From Morella rubra (Eukaryota > Streptophyta > Magnoliopsida > Fagales > Myricaceae), in contig CM025853.1 of the NCBI GenBank assembly GCA_003952965.2, forward strand, positions 30,463,641-30,527,640: a DNA stretch of 64,000 bases. Direction: 5' to 3'. Position 1 is the first letter of the stretch. Each line of letters starts with the position of its first letter. Below are positions 27,395-38,929 of this stretch, in pieces. A program made the position numbers and the translations under genes. The notes beneath the pieces were generated by a model. It was not told the DNA's origin and ran no database searches. It saw nothing but the letters and a program-made list of their open reading frames with translations.

Positions 27395-27640
27395 ATCTTA
27401 TCTGTTCCCATAAAACGGGTTTTGGGGTTGGTTGCGTTATTGTTCTCTTTTCTCTTTATTTTGTAATATTACAACATTTTATTCATTAATGTAATAATAT
27501 CAGTTTTGTGCAATTAAAATTGCTTCCTTCTCCACTGTCAAGATAATCTCCATGTGCACTCTCTGACAATAGCTCTCAATAAACGTGGTTCAATCAGGAG
27601 CTATATTATACTGATCCATAATTACATTAATTGCATCCTA
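27395..27640 (+). other. SAC9 3' untranslated region and downstream flank
   Basis: This stretch directly follows the SAC9 stop codon and is T-rich with TTTGTAATATT and CATTAATGTAATAATATC, typical of plant 3' end signals. An AATAAA word lies near 27577. No gene is seen. Confidence 0.5.
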
Positions 27641-27669
27641 GTATCCGCCCAGACACCAGTTCCATTGCA

Positions 27670-27890
27670 CTGGACTGCTTCAAACGCCGCCGTAGGCTTT
27701 CACCAAACGTTCACTACCAACCCGGGCAACCCCTGCATACTCTAATGCTTGTGCTAATTTCAAAAACTCAAAATTATTAAATGGTTTGCACTTCAAAGGA
27801 TGTTTTTGATCGATAAATTCTTTCTGACAGCGTTGGTCCCATTGTAGATTACAAACGACCCTCGTCACACTTTTAGTCAAAGGGATAATT
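27670..27890 (-). pseudogene. AOP1-like exon 3 relic (leftmost of the array)
   Basis: On the minus strand, QKEFIDQKHPLKCKPFNNFE and FLKLAQALEYAG match the last exon of the AOP1-like genes (family wording VPEELVDEKHPLKYKPF and NFEF). The His-Arg-Val iron-ligand part is lost, and exons 1 and 2 are absent. It shares wording (a CATACTCTAAT..TTGTGC motif on the plus strand) with the relic at 35.7 kb. The two may derive from one extinct copy type. Confidence 0.75.
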
Positions 27891-28004
27891 TGATGGGAGG
27901 AAAAAGAATTTTTTTTTTTGTTTTTTTTTTATAATTATATATTTTATTATGTCAAAATTTTGAAATTTTGACGCACAAAAACTAGATTGCCAAGAAAAAA
28001 AAAA

Positions 28005-28360
28005 ACTGCGCTGCAAAACTGCATATTAATTAATTGCATTCACATGGCATGTGCATACATTCACATGATGTGAGTCGATGCAGTAGGGTGTCTGGAGAGG
28101 GAAGCGTGCACGTGCATGCATTCTCCTTACTAAAGAATATCTGATCATAGACATGAATATATATCGAATCCAGTGCTGTTGGGACGTGATGCAGAGAAAT
28201 ATATCGAATCCAACTTAAGAAATAATATTCAATCCTTTAACGTGCATGATAATTGGCTTGATCTAATTAACGTGATAATTTGGGATATTTGGTTTTGCGT
28301 TTTTAACCATTATTTCTATATAATAATTAAGCTGTGCTTCTCGCAGGCGAAGACGTTGTG
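28005..28360 (-). repeat. Orphan upstream segment of an AOP1-like copy
   Basis: The words TTAATTGCATTCACATGG, GTGAGTCGATGCAGTAG and GTGTCTGGAGAGGGAAGC recur at 39420-39490 and 61115-61205, and in altered form just upstream of A1, A4 and A5. Here they lie upstream (minus strand) of the exon 3 relic at 27.7 kb. They probably mark the promoter of that vanished copy. Confidence 0.55.
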
Positions 28361-28717
28361 AGGAATTAAACAGATGATCATAATCGCTTCCAATAATTAA
28401 GTTCCACAATAATCTCTAATATATATATATGGTGATGCATTATTATTATATTAGTTTTGTCCTCTTAATTAACGTCGTGACTACCATGCGTACCTGGAGA
28501 GTTCTTAACAAAGAGAAATTAAAAAACAGCAATATTCTCACACACATGATCAAGATACGTTACGTAAGACTTTTACTTTATTGTTCACACAAAGGAGAGA
28601 TCACACATTGAAAAGGAACAATGTTCTCATACACTCAAGATACGTTATTCAACACGCATAGCATCCACGTATGAAGTATCCGCCAAGACAGTACTAGTTC
28701 CGCTGCACTGGACGACT
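28190..28717 (-). repeat. Duplicated 3' flank of the AOP1-like copies (A1 version)
   Basis: Downstream of the A1 stop, words such as CACACTAA/AAGGAGAGATCACA, ATATTCTCACACACAT, ATACGTTATTCAACACGCAT and AAGTATCCGCCAAGACA recur. They are found downstream of A2 (36361-36587), A3 (39860-40097) and A4 (51490-51742), and in part at 35500-35640. They show that whole gene-plus-flank blocks were duplicated. Confidence 0.8.
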
Positions 28718-30087
28718 TCAAACACCACAGAACGCTTTGACTGTAAGGTCACCATGACTCCAATGTAATTCCTTTTGTGCTTTTGTAAATTCAAAATTAT
28801 GAAATGGTTTGTACTTTAGAGGATGCTCTTCATCGACAAGTTCTTCTGGCACATGCAGTAGCCCATCATAGTATTCAAACAATCCGAATGAGTACCTTGT
28901 TTCACTTTCAGTCAAAATAACGCGATGGCTGCAACTTTCTATTCTGTCATTGCTCCATACCTTAATAAGAATTAATTACAAAATATCAGTCCCAACTCAT
29001 TCAAATGTCTACTCATTTAGCAACGAAATTCCTAGTAGATCTGCTCTAAGGTCTTCTCATGTCTTACATGATTAATATCTACGTATATTCTTATCAATTT
29101 TTTCCGTAGATTCCAATATAATTATTTCTAGTTCCTTAAATAATATTCCAAGAAAGTAACCATTAATTTGCGTACGTCATAACTCACCTGGAGTCCAGCA
29201 GCTGCCAAGACTATAAACGATGAAGGGGATGGATCAAAAACAATCCATTCGCCATTCTTTGCTTTTATCTCTAAACCTTTTACATGATTTTGATGGACTA
29301 TGGTGATGAAGTTCTTGTCCGTATGAATCCCTACCCCTTTGTTGGTCCCGGATTTCTGAGGTTCCCCGTACCTTATTAGGCCGAGAGAGAGAGTGGCTAA
29401 TTCCAAATGAGAACCATGGTACTTTTCCACGCCATAGTTTTCAAATATCATTCTTGTGACCATTTGATCCAGCTCTGCCATCAGCCTCACATACGAATTA
29501 GCACCCTCCCTAATCAAGAGAGAAAAACAGCCAAAAGAAGAAGAAGAAGAAGAAAAACAGTGTTACATGATGCAGAAGCATTAGGCGATAATTTAACAAG
29601 CAGGAATATCGAAGGCATAAGCTTTTACTCTTTGTAACAAAATTAGAATATTTCGATCACTATATATATATATAAATGACGAAGAAGAAAAATTAGGTAA
29701 GATTAGATGATTCATGCCGGAAATGATCATTCCCGTTGGGCCAGAAGATATTCGTCAACTTCTGAATTTTTTCCGGAGAGGTTGCATTGTCGATTAGCAT
29801 GCGTTCGAATGGACCTATTAGCTCGTAGCCATGGAAAGGCTTGATCTGATCAGAAGTTACTTTCACTTTGGTTTCTGTGGGAAAATCAAACATCTCACGT
29901 AGTTCACCAAACATCATGTTGTGGAGATCCAAGGGAACTTTATTGCCAAGTCTGCTACAAAACAGCCGTACTCTTCGAGTACACGACAAACTTCCTTGCT
30001 CGCTGACAACCATGAACTTGAACCAGGCTTCAGGTCCTCGTTGGAGAAATCAAGAACCGGAAGCTTAGGGTGTGTTTGGATAGCCAT
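28718..30087 (-). pseudogene. AOP1-like: AOP1-like 2-oxoglutarate-dependent dioxygenase, copy A1, one frame break
   Basis: Exons on the minus strand are 30087-29718, 29509-29188 and 28960-28718. The start MAIQTHPKLPVLDFSNEDL is the family start. Exon 2 holds the iron ligands HTD (GIHTDKNFITIVHQ). Exon 3 holds HRV and the 2-oxoglutarate-binding RYS (ETRYSFG), and ends TVKAFCGV. Exon 1 is 370 nt where intact copies have 371. A base is missing near 29950 (CCAAGTCTGC versus CCAAGTTCTGC in A2, A3 and A4), which shifts the frame in the middle of exon 1. Otherwise everything reads normally, so this is a very young pseudogene or a sequencing error. Intron 1 has a GC donor (CCG|GCATGA) and intron 2 a normal CAG|GTGAGT. 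Relatives (Arabidopsis AOP1-3) act in specialised metabolism; the substrate here is unknown. Confidence 0.85.
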
Positions 30088-30167
30088 GGCTTTTCTCCTG
30101 TACTCGCGTAGGAAGCTTGAGGACTGCGAGTCAAAACCGTGGCTTGTGCTAGATGAGGCCTGTGCAT

Positions 30168-30178
30168 GCTATTTGTAG
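30168..30178 (-). promoter_or_regulatory. A1 TATA-like box, C variant (CTACAAATAGC)
   Basis: On the minus strand CTACAAATAGC lies 81 bases upstream of the A1 start codon, at the same place where A3 has CTATAAATAGC. The change in the third to fifth bases (TAT to TAC) would weaken a TATA box. Confidence 0.5.
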
Positions 30179-30299
30179 ACGGGAATCAATGCAGTACTAC
30201 GAAGTTGCGTGTCTGGGAGAGGGAATCATGGGAATTAAGTATGTGCATTATTGCTTTAGTGTTGTTTTCTAAGAGCTGATAGAGCTTAATCTCTATCGA

Positions 30300-30988
30300 A
30301 TCCGGTGCTGTTTCGTACGTACGACGCCATGCAAAGAATAACCTATGGCCAGTCGGCATCGATGGGCCAATTATAATTTTAGGATATTATTTAAGTGGTA
30401 CGGAGGCACTGCCCCTCTACACAGTTTATACAGGAAGTACAAACCCCTCTCCCTCTCCCTTCTTATCTTCTTTGTGTTTTTTTTTTTCATTAATGCCTAT
30501 TCGGCCCCAAAAAAATTAGTATTGACCATTTCTCTCTTTGTCTAAATGTTTCTTTTGTCTCCTAAAATTTGAAGCACTCTGCTCTCCCTATGGATTGTTT
30601 GAAACCCTTATTTGGCCAGCTCGTAATATAACTTCCTTCTTGATCAGTACCTAGGAGATCAGTATTGAACTCCCGTGCCACTGAGATCCTTTATTTTTGG
30701 TTGTTCGACGCCTCAAATATCGCCCGATTTGTCACTAAAAGTTAAAAGAAGTTGAATTTCTGGTCTCGCTTACAGAAGATGTAACTTGTCTGCATTACCT
30801 GAAAGGTCACCGTGATAGTTTTGCTTGTTGGGACGGGAGGAAAGGTCCAAAAAAACTTGAAATTATATAGTAGTATTTGAAGGAGAGCGAGACCACGATT
30901 GATGACAAGGGGTGCATCGCATGGGAGATCTTCGATTTATAATTAAAGACTCAATATTTCTGATCAAAAGAAAAGAAAAATGGAGACG
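30300..30988. repeat. Duplicated distal 5' flank block (A1 version)
   Basis: Words including CCAATTATAATTTTA, AAGTACAAACCCCTCTCCCT, TTGACCA..TCTCTTTGTCTAAATGT and GAACTCC..TGCCA..GCTGAGATCC recur at 38935-39330 (A2), 46860-47960 (A3, displaced by a CACTA insertion) and 53590-54130 (A4). No gene is seen inside. Confidence 0.8.
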
Positions 30989-32495
30989 CACTGCAAGAAA
31001 TCTGGGATATAGGGGCGAAAATTTTACTGACCATGCATGCACATAAAAATGGTAGCTTTTACCTCAACAAATGCAACCTGCGGATCGGAAAGAACTATGA
31101 CAAGCTTGGTCGCTCAAAATTATTACCCACGACAAGGGGGGTCGCTTGTTCAAGAGATTTTTAGAGACGAATATTATAGCATATGATCAGATAAATTAAG
31201 GACGAAAATATAGTTTACCTTTGGCCTGATTTTTAAGATCTGTTCGATCCAGTTTCCCCCTTCCAACCCCAAAATTAATAATTAAGGAAAAAAATATAAC
31301 TTATTTACCAATAAATTTTTTAGTCGCGAGAAGGTTGTTTAGAGATGATTAGATATTGCAGTAGTTAAAAACTTTTATGGTCAGTTTGTTTCCTTGTAAA
31401 CTAAAATTTGTAATTTTTTTTCTTCTAAGCTTTCGTAATTTGTTTTACTTATTTTCAAGTATTTGGAAAGCACCTGAAAATAAAGTTAAAGTAAAAAATT
31501 TTCAAGTCAACTGTTAAAACTTTATTATATTTTAGAAAACAAACTAGGCTCAAAATTTCGTAAATCAAAATCTTTTCTTGAAGGAACATTATAGTACACC
31601 CCATATCTATGGGTAAAAAACAGTAAGCCTCCTTCAAGTTCTAAAATATTTTATTCCGCCTCATATGTTTCAAAAACAATGAATTCTTGCTTCTGTTTGA
31701 TTTGAGGGTTAAACCACATTCAAAATGATCGAAATGCCCCTCTAAGACAAAATTATTGAAAAAATAAAAAATATGTATAATAAAAAGTAATATTTTTTAA
31801 ATTAAAATTGAATTTGAAGGTTGTATATGATAGTTTTATATTCTTTTCTTTTCATGTCATGTGGACACTTTCTCCTTTAGTTGACTAACAGCAATTAAAT
31901 TGCGGGACCTATTTTATCGCAAAAATGTACCTCAAAGACCTTCACATTAAAATCAATACCTTAAGGATTAAACTATTAAAATTTTGAGAAAACTTTTCAT
32001 GCCATGGGACAGTCTACGATTGGCGTTGAGATGACATCTAAAATCCGCCAAAAGCATCATTCCGTTTATTGGCTAACGACAATTGGACGGTGATCGATTT
32101 GTTTAAAAAACTTACCTCAGGAACCAACGGTTAAAATCGATATTGAGGGATTAAAATATTAAAAGTATAAATTACAAAGACCTATATGTTAATTAAACCT
32201 TTTTATATAAATACATAAAAATTATTAAACGTGTCAAATATAAAAAAAATATTTTCTTGAAAATATTTTTAAAAGAATAACCAAATATTAAAAATGAAAT
32301 TTTTTTCTTAAAAACATTTCAATAAAAAGTTTTTTTTTAATAAATAATAGTTTTATAACCAGACAAACCGACCCTTAATCACAAAATATTTTCTAGAACA
32401 TCTGGACCACAAACTACATCATCCTTGCATGTATTTCTCGACTACTTTCTATACTTTAGAGGACCACAAGTTATGGGCCATATTTTTTTGTTGGG
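30989..32495. mobile_element. CACTA-like non-autonomous element, aged, TSD ACG
   Basis: The left end CACTGCAAGAAATCTGGG resembles the CACTACAAGAAA terminus of CACTA elements. The right end (TATTTTTTTGTTGGG) is a decayed form of the TTTCTTGTAGTG end seen in paralogous copies at 48.43 and 49.83 kb. ACG flanks both sides (30986-30988 and 32496-32498). In the A4 block (54110-54140) GGAGACG runs into TAATGTCAGCAAG, which looks like an empty site. The interior has no transposase. Confidence 0.6.
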
Positions 32496-32972
32496 ACGTC
32501 GAAACGTGATGAGCAAGTATTATTTTAAAATGTTTTATATGATTTTGGCCTCCCTTTGTTTTTTCAACAAGTTAGGTGAGAATGTATACGCCATTGATTT
32601 TCTATTTGTACTTGCTAGGCACTGCTCTGACGGCTGGCAACACCAAAACATAGACGTTATCAAAGTCAAATCGACCCAGATGTGACATTAGAAATTTAGA
32701 CATATAATTGGACATGATTGGCCAACTCTTTTAACATGATTCGTAATTTTTTTTAAAAAAAAAAAAATCAAAATCGACCCTGCGGATGTACGTGTACATA
32801 GGAAATTTAGACATATTGGTCAGTGGTCAACTCTTTTATCATGATCCGTAATTTTTTTTTTCAGAAATAAAAGCATATATATTTGCCTATATATTCGTGG
32901 AATATATTTGTGTTAGGAAGAAATATTTGTGTACGTCATGAATGACGCCTAGAGAAAGCAAATTTCACATCT

Positions 32973-33008
<36 letters not shown>

Positions 33009-34227
33009 CTGCATTGTCTTTATAGAATATATATATATATATGCTGCATTATCTTTAGCTGATCAGGGAGAAAATAAAAATTATAAAATAAAATAAAAAA
33101 AAAAATATTTTATTTGTATATACATCAATTATTTCGACCGAAGCTCAACCAGAGGCATGAGGTATGACCTGTGCATAGTAATTAATTATACGGGTATCGG
33201 GGTGATATGAATGATATAGATAATATAACAAATTAAGGGCATGTTCATTCTCCTGATAATTGATGAATTTGAATCCAATATTTATGTATCGTAAACTGAA
33301 CATGTTTAAAATAAAGATGTAAGAAATAAGTTTTCAACTTTATCTTAGAAAAAATGATGATGAATTACCAACGTCTCCTCAAGTAATACGTTAAGGGCAG
33401 AAAGTTTGAAGGGTAAAATGAGTTTGTGCAAAACATGTGACACACATTCAGTGAATTAAATTCGAAAAGAATATGAATGGACGACATTACCCCGATGATT
33501 ATGAATACGTTGAGGGTGAATATGACCATTTCACCTTACTAAAGGGGCATTTGTTTACTGAAATTTTAAAGAATATTCTTAAAATTTTGAGAATCTTTTG
33601 AATGTTAATTTTATTAGGGTTTGTAAAAAGTGTAAAGTATATATATAAAAATATGAAGTTTATCGAAATTTATAAAATATATTTGATGTGGTAGAAATTT
33701 TAAACCCAAAAAATTAGGCAAATAAACGCTACCAAAGCTGACTTCCGTGTGTTGTTATCCCCCCCTGTTGACGCGAAAGAAGCTCAGCATCGCTGACAAC
33801 CGTACGAATCGAACAACGGCGGGATGAGAGGACTAGGAGCTCAGCATCCCCTGTCGTTGCATTTTATCTTTTGTTTTGTTAAGGGGAATGCCCATCTGGG
33901 CCTTCAAAGGACCGAAGTGGTCAATAATTATCAATAATTATATGCTTAACTTTCACCCAACTGCTCTCTTATGAAAGATTGACATATTTTTGCTGCTGTT
34001 GTTGTAGTATTGGAAGAATACTTCATTGATAAATTCAACTATGCTTTTAAACCAATAAGTCACATAGGTAGCTTGTCTGTCTTTTCATGAATATAGGCCC
34101 TTTTAACATGCTGAAGACAGTGTTTTTCGTGTGTTGACATAGATGTTCTTTATTGAGAAAAGAACTATGAAATTTGGTTTATTTTTAACATGCTGAATAT
34201 ATTGGGTTTTCTTTTAAAGTTTTGTTA
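32496..34227. other. Intergenic AT-rich DNA with a duplicated distal block and a (TA)n tract
   Basis: 32496-33010 is paralogous to 49835-50345. Shared words are ACATAGACGT..ATCAAA, ATCGACCCAGATGT, AGAAATTTAGACATAT and GACGCCTAGAGAA.GCAAATT, and both copies end in a (TA)n run (32974-33007 here). From 33240 on I see no gene or clear repeat. A GC-richer patch at 33730-33850 (AGCTCAGCATC occurs twice) is unexplained. Confidence 0.6.
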
Positions 34228-34545
34228 CACTACAATAAAAAATAGAAAATAGAAAGTAAAAGGGATTTTCGAAATTATAATAATATTATAAATAAATATC
34301 AACATTTGTATCATAATAAAAAAAATAGAAAATAGAAAATAAAAGAGATTTTCGGAATTATAATAAATATTATAAATAAATATCAACATTTGTATAACAA
34401 TAAAAAAAAATAAAATGGATTTTCGGAATTATAATAAATAATAAATAAACATCAACATTTGTATCACAATAAAAAAACGAACATAAAAGAATTTTCGGAA
34501 TTATAATAAATATTATAAATAAATATCAATATAAATATTATTTTA
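34228..34545. repeat. Tandem array of about four AT-rich units, roughly 75-83 bp each
   Basis: Each unit contains AATAAAAAA..., then GATTTTCG(G/A)AATTATAATAA, then TATAAATAAA(T/C)ATCAACATTTG. The last unit lacks the final part. No coding potential. Confidence 0.85.
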
Positions 34546-34888
34546 TATTTTATCTTCAACACACATCCCAAAAAAGGTAATCTACAAATAACATGCCTTA
34601 AAAAAATCACTTCTTTTCATACACTCATTAATAAAAGTCAACAACTTCTACATAAACACCAATACAACTCCAACATCACCTAAAAATTCTCAAAACACTT
34701 CAAATCCTAAAAATCTCATCAAAACGAACGTGCCCTAAAATAGTTGTGTAAAATCTAGAAGATGTATGTAAGATAATATTATACGGTACGTAGTAACTTA
34801 TATATAGCAGTTTAATCAATAAGTATATTACCCTATTTATTTAGCAAGATATTCCCAAAGGTATTCATCTCTACGGGTCAGTAATGAT

Positions 34889-35303
34889 TAGGGGTGTCCA
34901 AAGAACCGGTCAGACTGGCTGGACCGGACCGATTCTGGACAAACCGATGAGAAAAATCTTACCGGAATGGCCGGTCCGGTGAAACCAGTATACTCCGATC
35001 CGGTCCCGATTTTATACATAGAAAAACCAGTACCGGACCGGAGTATACTGCTCCAGACCGGTCCGAACTGGTTTTTTAATTTTTTTTTTTTAAAAAAAAA
35101 CCTAAAACGATTCTCGCGCCTTCCCCCACGGTGAAACTGGCCCAGTTCAAACAAGTCCAAACCGGTGAAACCGGCCCAAACCGGCTAAATCGGTCCGGTC
35201 AAGACCAGTTTTGGTCCGATCCGATCCCTTTGTCCTCTGCAACTCCGGTTTGGCCAGCCCAGCCCGGACCGAATCGGACCGGACCGGCCTTTGGACACCC
35301 CTA
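34889..35303. mobile_element. hAT-type MITE, 415 bp, with perfect TIRs and 8-bp TSD
   Basis: The element starts TAGGGGTGTCCAAAG and ends CTTTGGACACCCCTA, a perfect 15-bp terminal inverted repeat. GTAATGAT flanks it on both sides (34881-34888 and 35304-35311), an 8-bp duplication diagnostic of hAT insertion. The interior is rich in CCGGTCCGG-type words and has no transposase. The perfect ends and TSD indicate a fairly recent insertion compared with the degraded relative in SAC9 intron 2. Confidence 0.93.
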
Positions 35304-35639
35304 GTAATGATAATGGACGTTGTCGCAAAAGGAGATCATTCACAAATAATCAATGTTGCGCTGGGACTGGCTGGGCTTTATTGGGCTCAAGCCCATCCTA
35401 GAAATGTAATTTATAAACGATCCGGCCCAGAAATAAAAGGCCGAAATGCCTCTTAGATATTCCCTGCAATTGTTGGGTTGAACTGGGCCGGATATGCAAT
35501 CCTTGATTTCACAAGGCATAATTTGTAAATTACGCAGAGTGTACATGAGATTTGTACTTAATTATATACTCATACTAAGGGGAGATCAAACATTGAAAAG
35601 CAGCATTCTCAAACGCATTAAGATACGTTGTTAAAAAGT

Positions 35640-35920
35640 TCACTACCACCACCTGCATACTCTAATACTTGTGCCAATTTCAAAAATTCAAAATTATTAA
35701 ATGGTTTGTACTTTAAAGGATGTTTTTGATCGACAAAGTCACAAAGTCTTTTGGTACATGTACATTGTATCCTTGTGGATTACAAATAACCCATCATTTG
35801 ATCACTTTTAGTTAAAGTAACTCGATAAGCGTAAACTTGCATGTATCCTGGCGTTGGCTCTATATCTTAATGAAGCGTAAACTTGCATATATCCTGTTGT
35901 TGGCTCTATATCTTAATGAA
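35640..35920 (-). pseudogene. AOP1-like exon 3 relic between A1 and A2
   Basis: On the minus strand the DNA resembles exon 3: the region encoding YKPFNNFEF (plus-strand AATTATTAAATGGTTTGTAC) and the R-V-T-L-T segment (AGTTACTTTAACTAAAAGT). It is interrupted and lacks exons 1 and 2. Its upstream edge carries a 50-bp tandem duplication (GCGTAAACTTGCAT..ATCCTG..GTTGGCTC) at 35829-35920. It pairs with the relic at 27.7 kb in sequence detail. Confidence 0.7.
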
Positions 35921-36360
35921 AAATTACCAAAGTTGAACATGGATTGTCAAGTTAAACTACAACAGGTTGCTGGGTTTTTATTTGGCAGCATTCACATGAC
36001 TATAGATATCATGTCTATATAAAACAGAAACTTATCAAGTGAACTTTGGGTGAACTTTAGAAAATAGTTGCGTTTTAAAGCGTTGATGAACCCCATGTAG
36101 ACACCAATCAAACTCCAGTCTTCAGATACTACTCCCAGACTTACTCATGATCTGCTAACACTTTGGAATAATCTAGGACTTCAAATATCTTTGATCTCAG
36201 GAATATACTAACACAACAAATGATCATGAAGTTTAGTGCCAATTAAAATAAACATTTACATATATGATCCTAGACTAAACAACTACAAGCATCAAGGAAA
36301 AGAAGAATTTAAAATTTTATTCTCCGAAAGTTCTTAATTTTCTTAAATGCAAAAAATTTG

Positions 36361-36587
36361 ACAAGCAAATCCGACTCAAGCAATAATATTCAATATTCCT
36401 TGATATCACAAGGCAAAATTTGTAAATTACAGGAAGTGTAGATAAGATTTGTATTTAGTTATTCATAGTAAAGAGATATCATACATTGACAAGTAGTCTT
36501 CTCACCCACATCAAGATCGGCAATTGAACACACATAACATCCAAGTATCTATCTGCCACGACACCAGTTCTGTTGCATTGGGTGACT
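36361..36587 (-). repeat. Duplicated 3' flank of A2
   Basis: The words GCAAATCCGACTCAAGCAAT, ATATCACAAGGC and GAAGTGTAGATAAGATTTGTA match the regions downstream of A1, A3 and A4. This probably contains the A2 3' untranslated region. Confidence 0.7.
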
Positions 36588-38175
36588 TCAAACACCACAG
36601 AAGGCTTTGACAGTAAGGTCACCACGAGCCCCATATTGTACTTGTGCTTTAACAAATTCAAAATTATTAAATGGTTTGTACTTAAGAGGATATTTTTCAT
36701 CAACGAGTTCTTCTAGCACATGTAGTATCTCATCATGAAATACAAACAATCCCAATGAGTACCTCGTCTCACTTTCAGTCAAAGTAACTCGATGAACACA
36801 ACTTTCTATCCGGTCGTTGCTCCATACCTTAATGAGAATTAAATTACAAAAGATTAGTCAGTATTTATTGAATTGTCTCATAATTACGTCTCATTTGCCA
36901 AAAAAAAAAAACTAATTGAAATCGCTACATTAATTGCTAATTTCTATAAGGCTATCATATTGATGCTACCACTAGGAAGAAACACTAACTAACAATTCCT
37001 ATAACCAAATAAATAGAATTCCCTAATTTATTATAATTAAGTGTTTTCTAACGTAAGAGATCGAGTGCAATTAATTGTTTTAATTTCTTCTCAAGTCTTA
37101 CATGCATGATTAGTATCTTAATTAGTATTTTCTTATCAAAATTTCCCGTAGATTCCGATATAATTATTTCAAGTGACTTAATATTACTAGGAGTATATAT
37201 AGTTTAAGAATAAGAAATGGTTACAGCAGTTTTCGTGAGAAATAACCATTTGGCTTTAACATGTGGAAGTCACAACCCACCTGGAGTGCACCACCTGCTA
37301 AAACTATGAAGGATGAAGGGGATGGATCAAAAACAATCCAATCATCGTCCTTTGTTTTTATCTCTAGACCCTTTACGTGATTTTGATGAAGTATGGTGAT
37401 GAAGTTCTTGTCCGTGTGAATCCCTACTCCTTTACTGGTCCCGGACTTCTGAGGTTCTGCATATTTCAGTAGGACGAGAGAGCGAGTGGCAAATTCCATA
37501 TGAGAGCCATAGTACTTCTCCACGCCATAGTTTTCAAATATCATTCTTGTGACCATTTGATCCAGCTCTGCTATCAGCCTCACATACGAATTAGCACTCT
37601 CCCTAATCAAGATAGAAAAAAAGCCAAACAAAGAAGAAGAAAAACACATGAGTACTGTTAAATGATGCAGAGACATTATGCGTTCATTTAATAGCCTGTA
37701 ATATCAAAAGCTTTAGCTTTCGGCCTTCTGTCAAGCAAAATTAGAATATCGATCACTATATATAGATGATGAAGAAGAAAAATTTGGTAAGATTAGATGA
37801 TTGCCGGAAATGATCATTCCCGTTGGGCCAGAAGATATTCGTCAACTTCTGAATTTTTTCCGTGGAGGTTGCATTGTCGATTAGCATGCGTTCGTATTGA
37901 GCTGTTGGGGTGTAGCCATGGCAAGGCTTGATCTGATCAGAAGTGACTTTCATTTTGGTTTCTGTGGGGAAATTAAACAACTCCCTTACTCCACCAAACA
38001 TCGTGTTGTGAAGCTCCAAGGGAACTTTATTGCCAAGTTCTGCTACAAAATAGCCGTAGTCTTCGAGCACACGGCAAACTTCATTGCGCGCTGATAGCCA
38101 TGAACTTGAACCAGGCTTCAGTTCCTCGATGGAGAAATCCAGAACCGGAAGCTTTGCGTGTGTTTGTGTAGCCAT
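36588..38175 (-). CDS. AOP1-like: AOP1-like 2-oxoglutarate/Fe(II)-dependent dioxygenase, copy A2, the only intact copy
   Basis: Exons on the minus strand are 38175-37805 (371 nt), 37602-37281 (322 nt) and 36827-36588 (240 nt), giving 310 residues. Intron 1 is GC-AG (TTCCG|GCAATC ... ATTAG|GGAG) and intron 2 is GT-AG (CAG|GTGGGT ... TTAAG|GTATGG). The start MATQTHAKLPVLDF was chosen by comparison with the other copies; an upstream in-frame ATG at 38214 lies inside the TATA-like motif and is unlikely. Domains: N-terminal DIOX_N region (LEDYGYFVAELGNKVPLEL), then the jelly-roll core with iron ligands His186 and Asp188 (IHTDKNFITILHQ) and His243 (CVHRV), and 2-oxoglutarate ligands Arg253 and Ser255 (RYS). 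Wording such as ITILHQ..VKGLEIKTKDD matches AOP1. Length fits the family (about 320 aa). Cytosolic, with no targeting signal. Substrate unknown. Confidence 0.9.
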
Positions 38176-38216
38176 GGCAAAAGGGTACCGTAACTTGTGC
38201 TGATCATGAGGCATGT

Positions 38217-38227
38217 GCTATTTGTAG
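38217..38227 (-). promoter_or_regulatory. A2 TATA-like box, C variant, unusually close to the start codon
   Basis: CTACAAATAGC on the minus strand is conserved with A1 and A4 but lies only 42 bases from the A2 ATG, against 79-86 in the other copies. About 40 bp of leader has been lost in A2, so its 5' untranslated region would be very short if this box is used. Confidence 0.5.
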
Positions 38228-38929
38228 ATCATGTGAGTCAATGCAGTAGCAGGGGCTCTGGAGAGTGAAGAATGGGGAGCGCGTCCATTATTTTTTAGTT
38301 GTAAGAGCTGACAGATCTTTAAGTTCTTGTTATAACTTTGTTAATTTATGGGTTTCATTTCAACACATGCATCTGCACGAGCAGTCTTATGTTAGCTGCG
38401 TTCGATTATTGCTTGCAAGACTTGAAATTTGAACAGTAAGAGTTTGCAGTTTGGTATATATATAAATAAAAGCTGGAAAAAATTTTAAGGTGTTGGGGTT
38501 GATGAAAAAGTGAAGAGAGAGATAATTTAAATGAATTTTTTATATTTATTTGTTGTGAAAATAAATGATTTGATGGAAAGAGATAAAATTTTTTTATAAT
38601 TATTTTATTAGAGTCTAAAATTTTAGCTTCCAAACACCACTGATACGAATCTTCCAACTACAAAATATTAGCATTTTTTACTTCAAACTATTAATTTTTA
38701 CAAATTTCATCCCAAACTACCTATATGTTTACAGTACTTTACACTCTCTTGTAATTTTTAACCGTTAATATTGCGTCACATGAGATAGTGTTCAAATTCC
38801 ATTGAAATTAACTTATACATAGCATTGGAATATCCACCAAGTGCACAAGTTCCCATTACATTGAAGAACTTCAAACATTAAGAACTATATAACGAGAAAA
38901 TAGTCGTACTACTTCCGCATTAATAGAAT

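Noticed and set aside
36588-38175. Gibberellin oxidase or DAO auxin oxidase as the identity of the dioxygenases
   Set aside because: The short DIOX_N region, the HTDKN.ITILHQ..V.GLEIKTKD wording and the PEELVD.(E/K)(H/Y)P..(Y/F)KPF ending fit AOP1 much better than either of those families.
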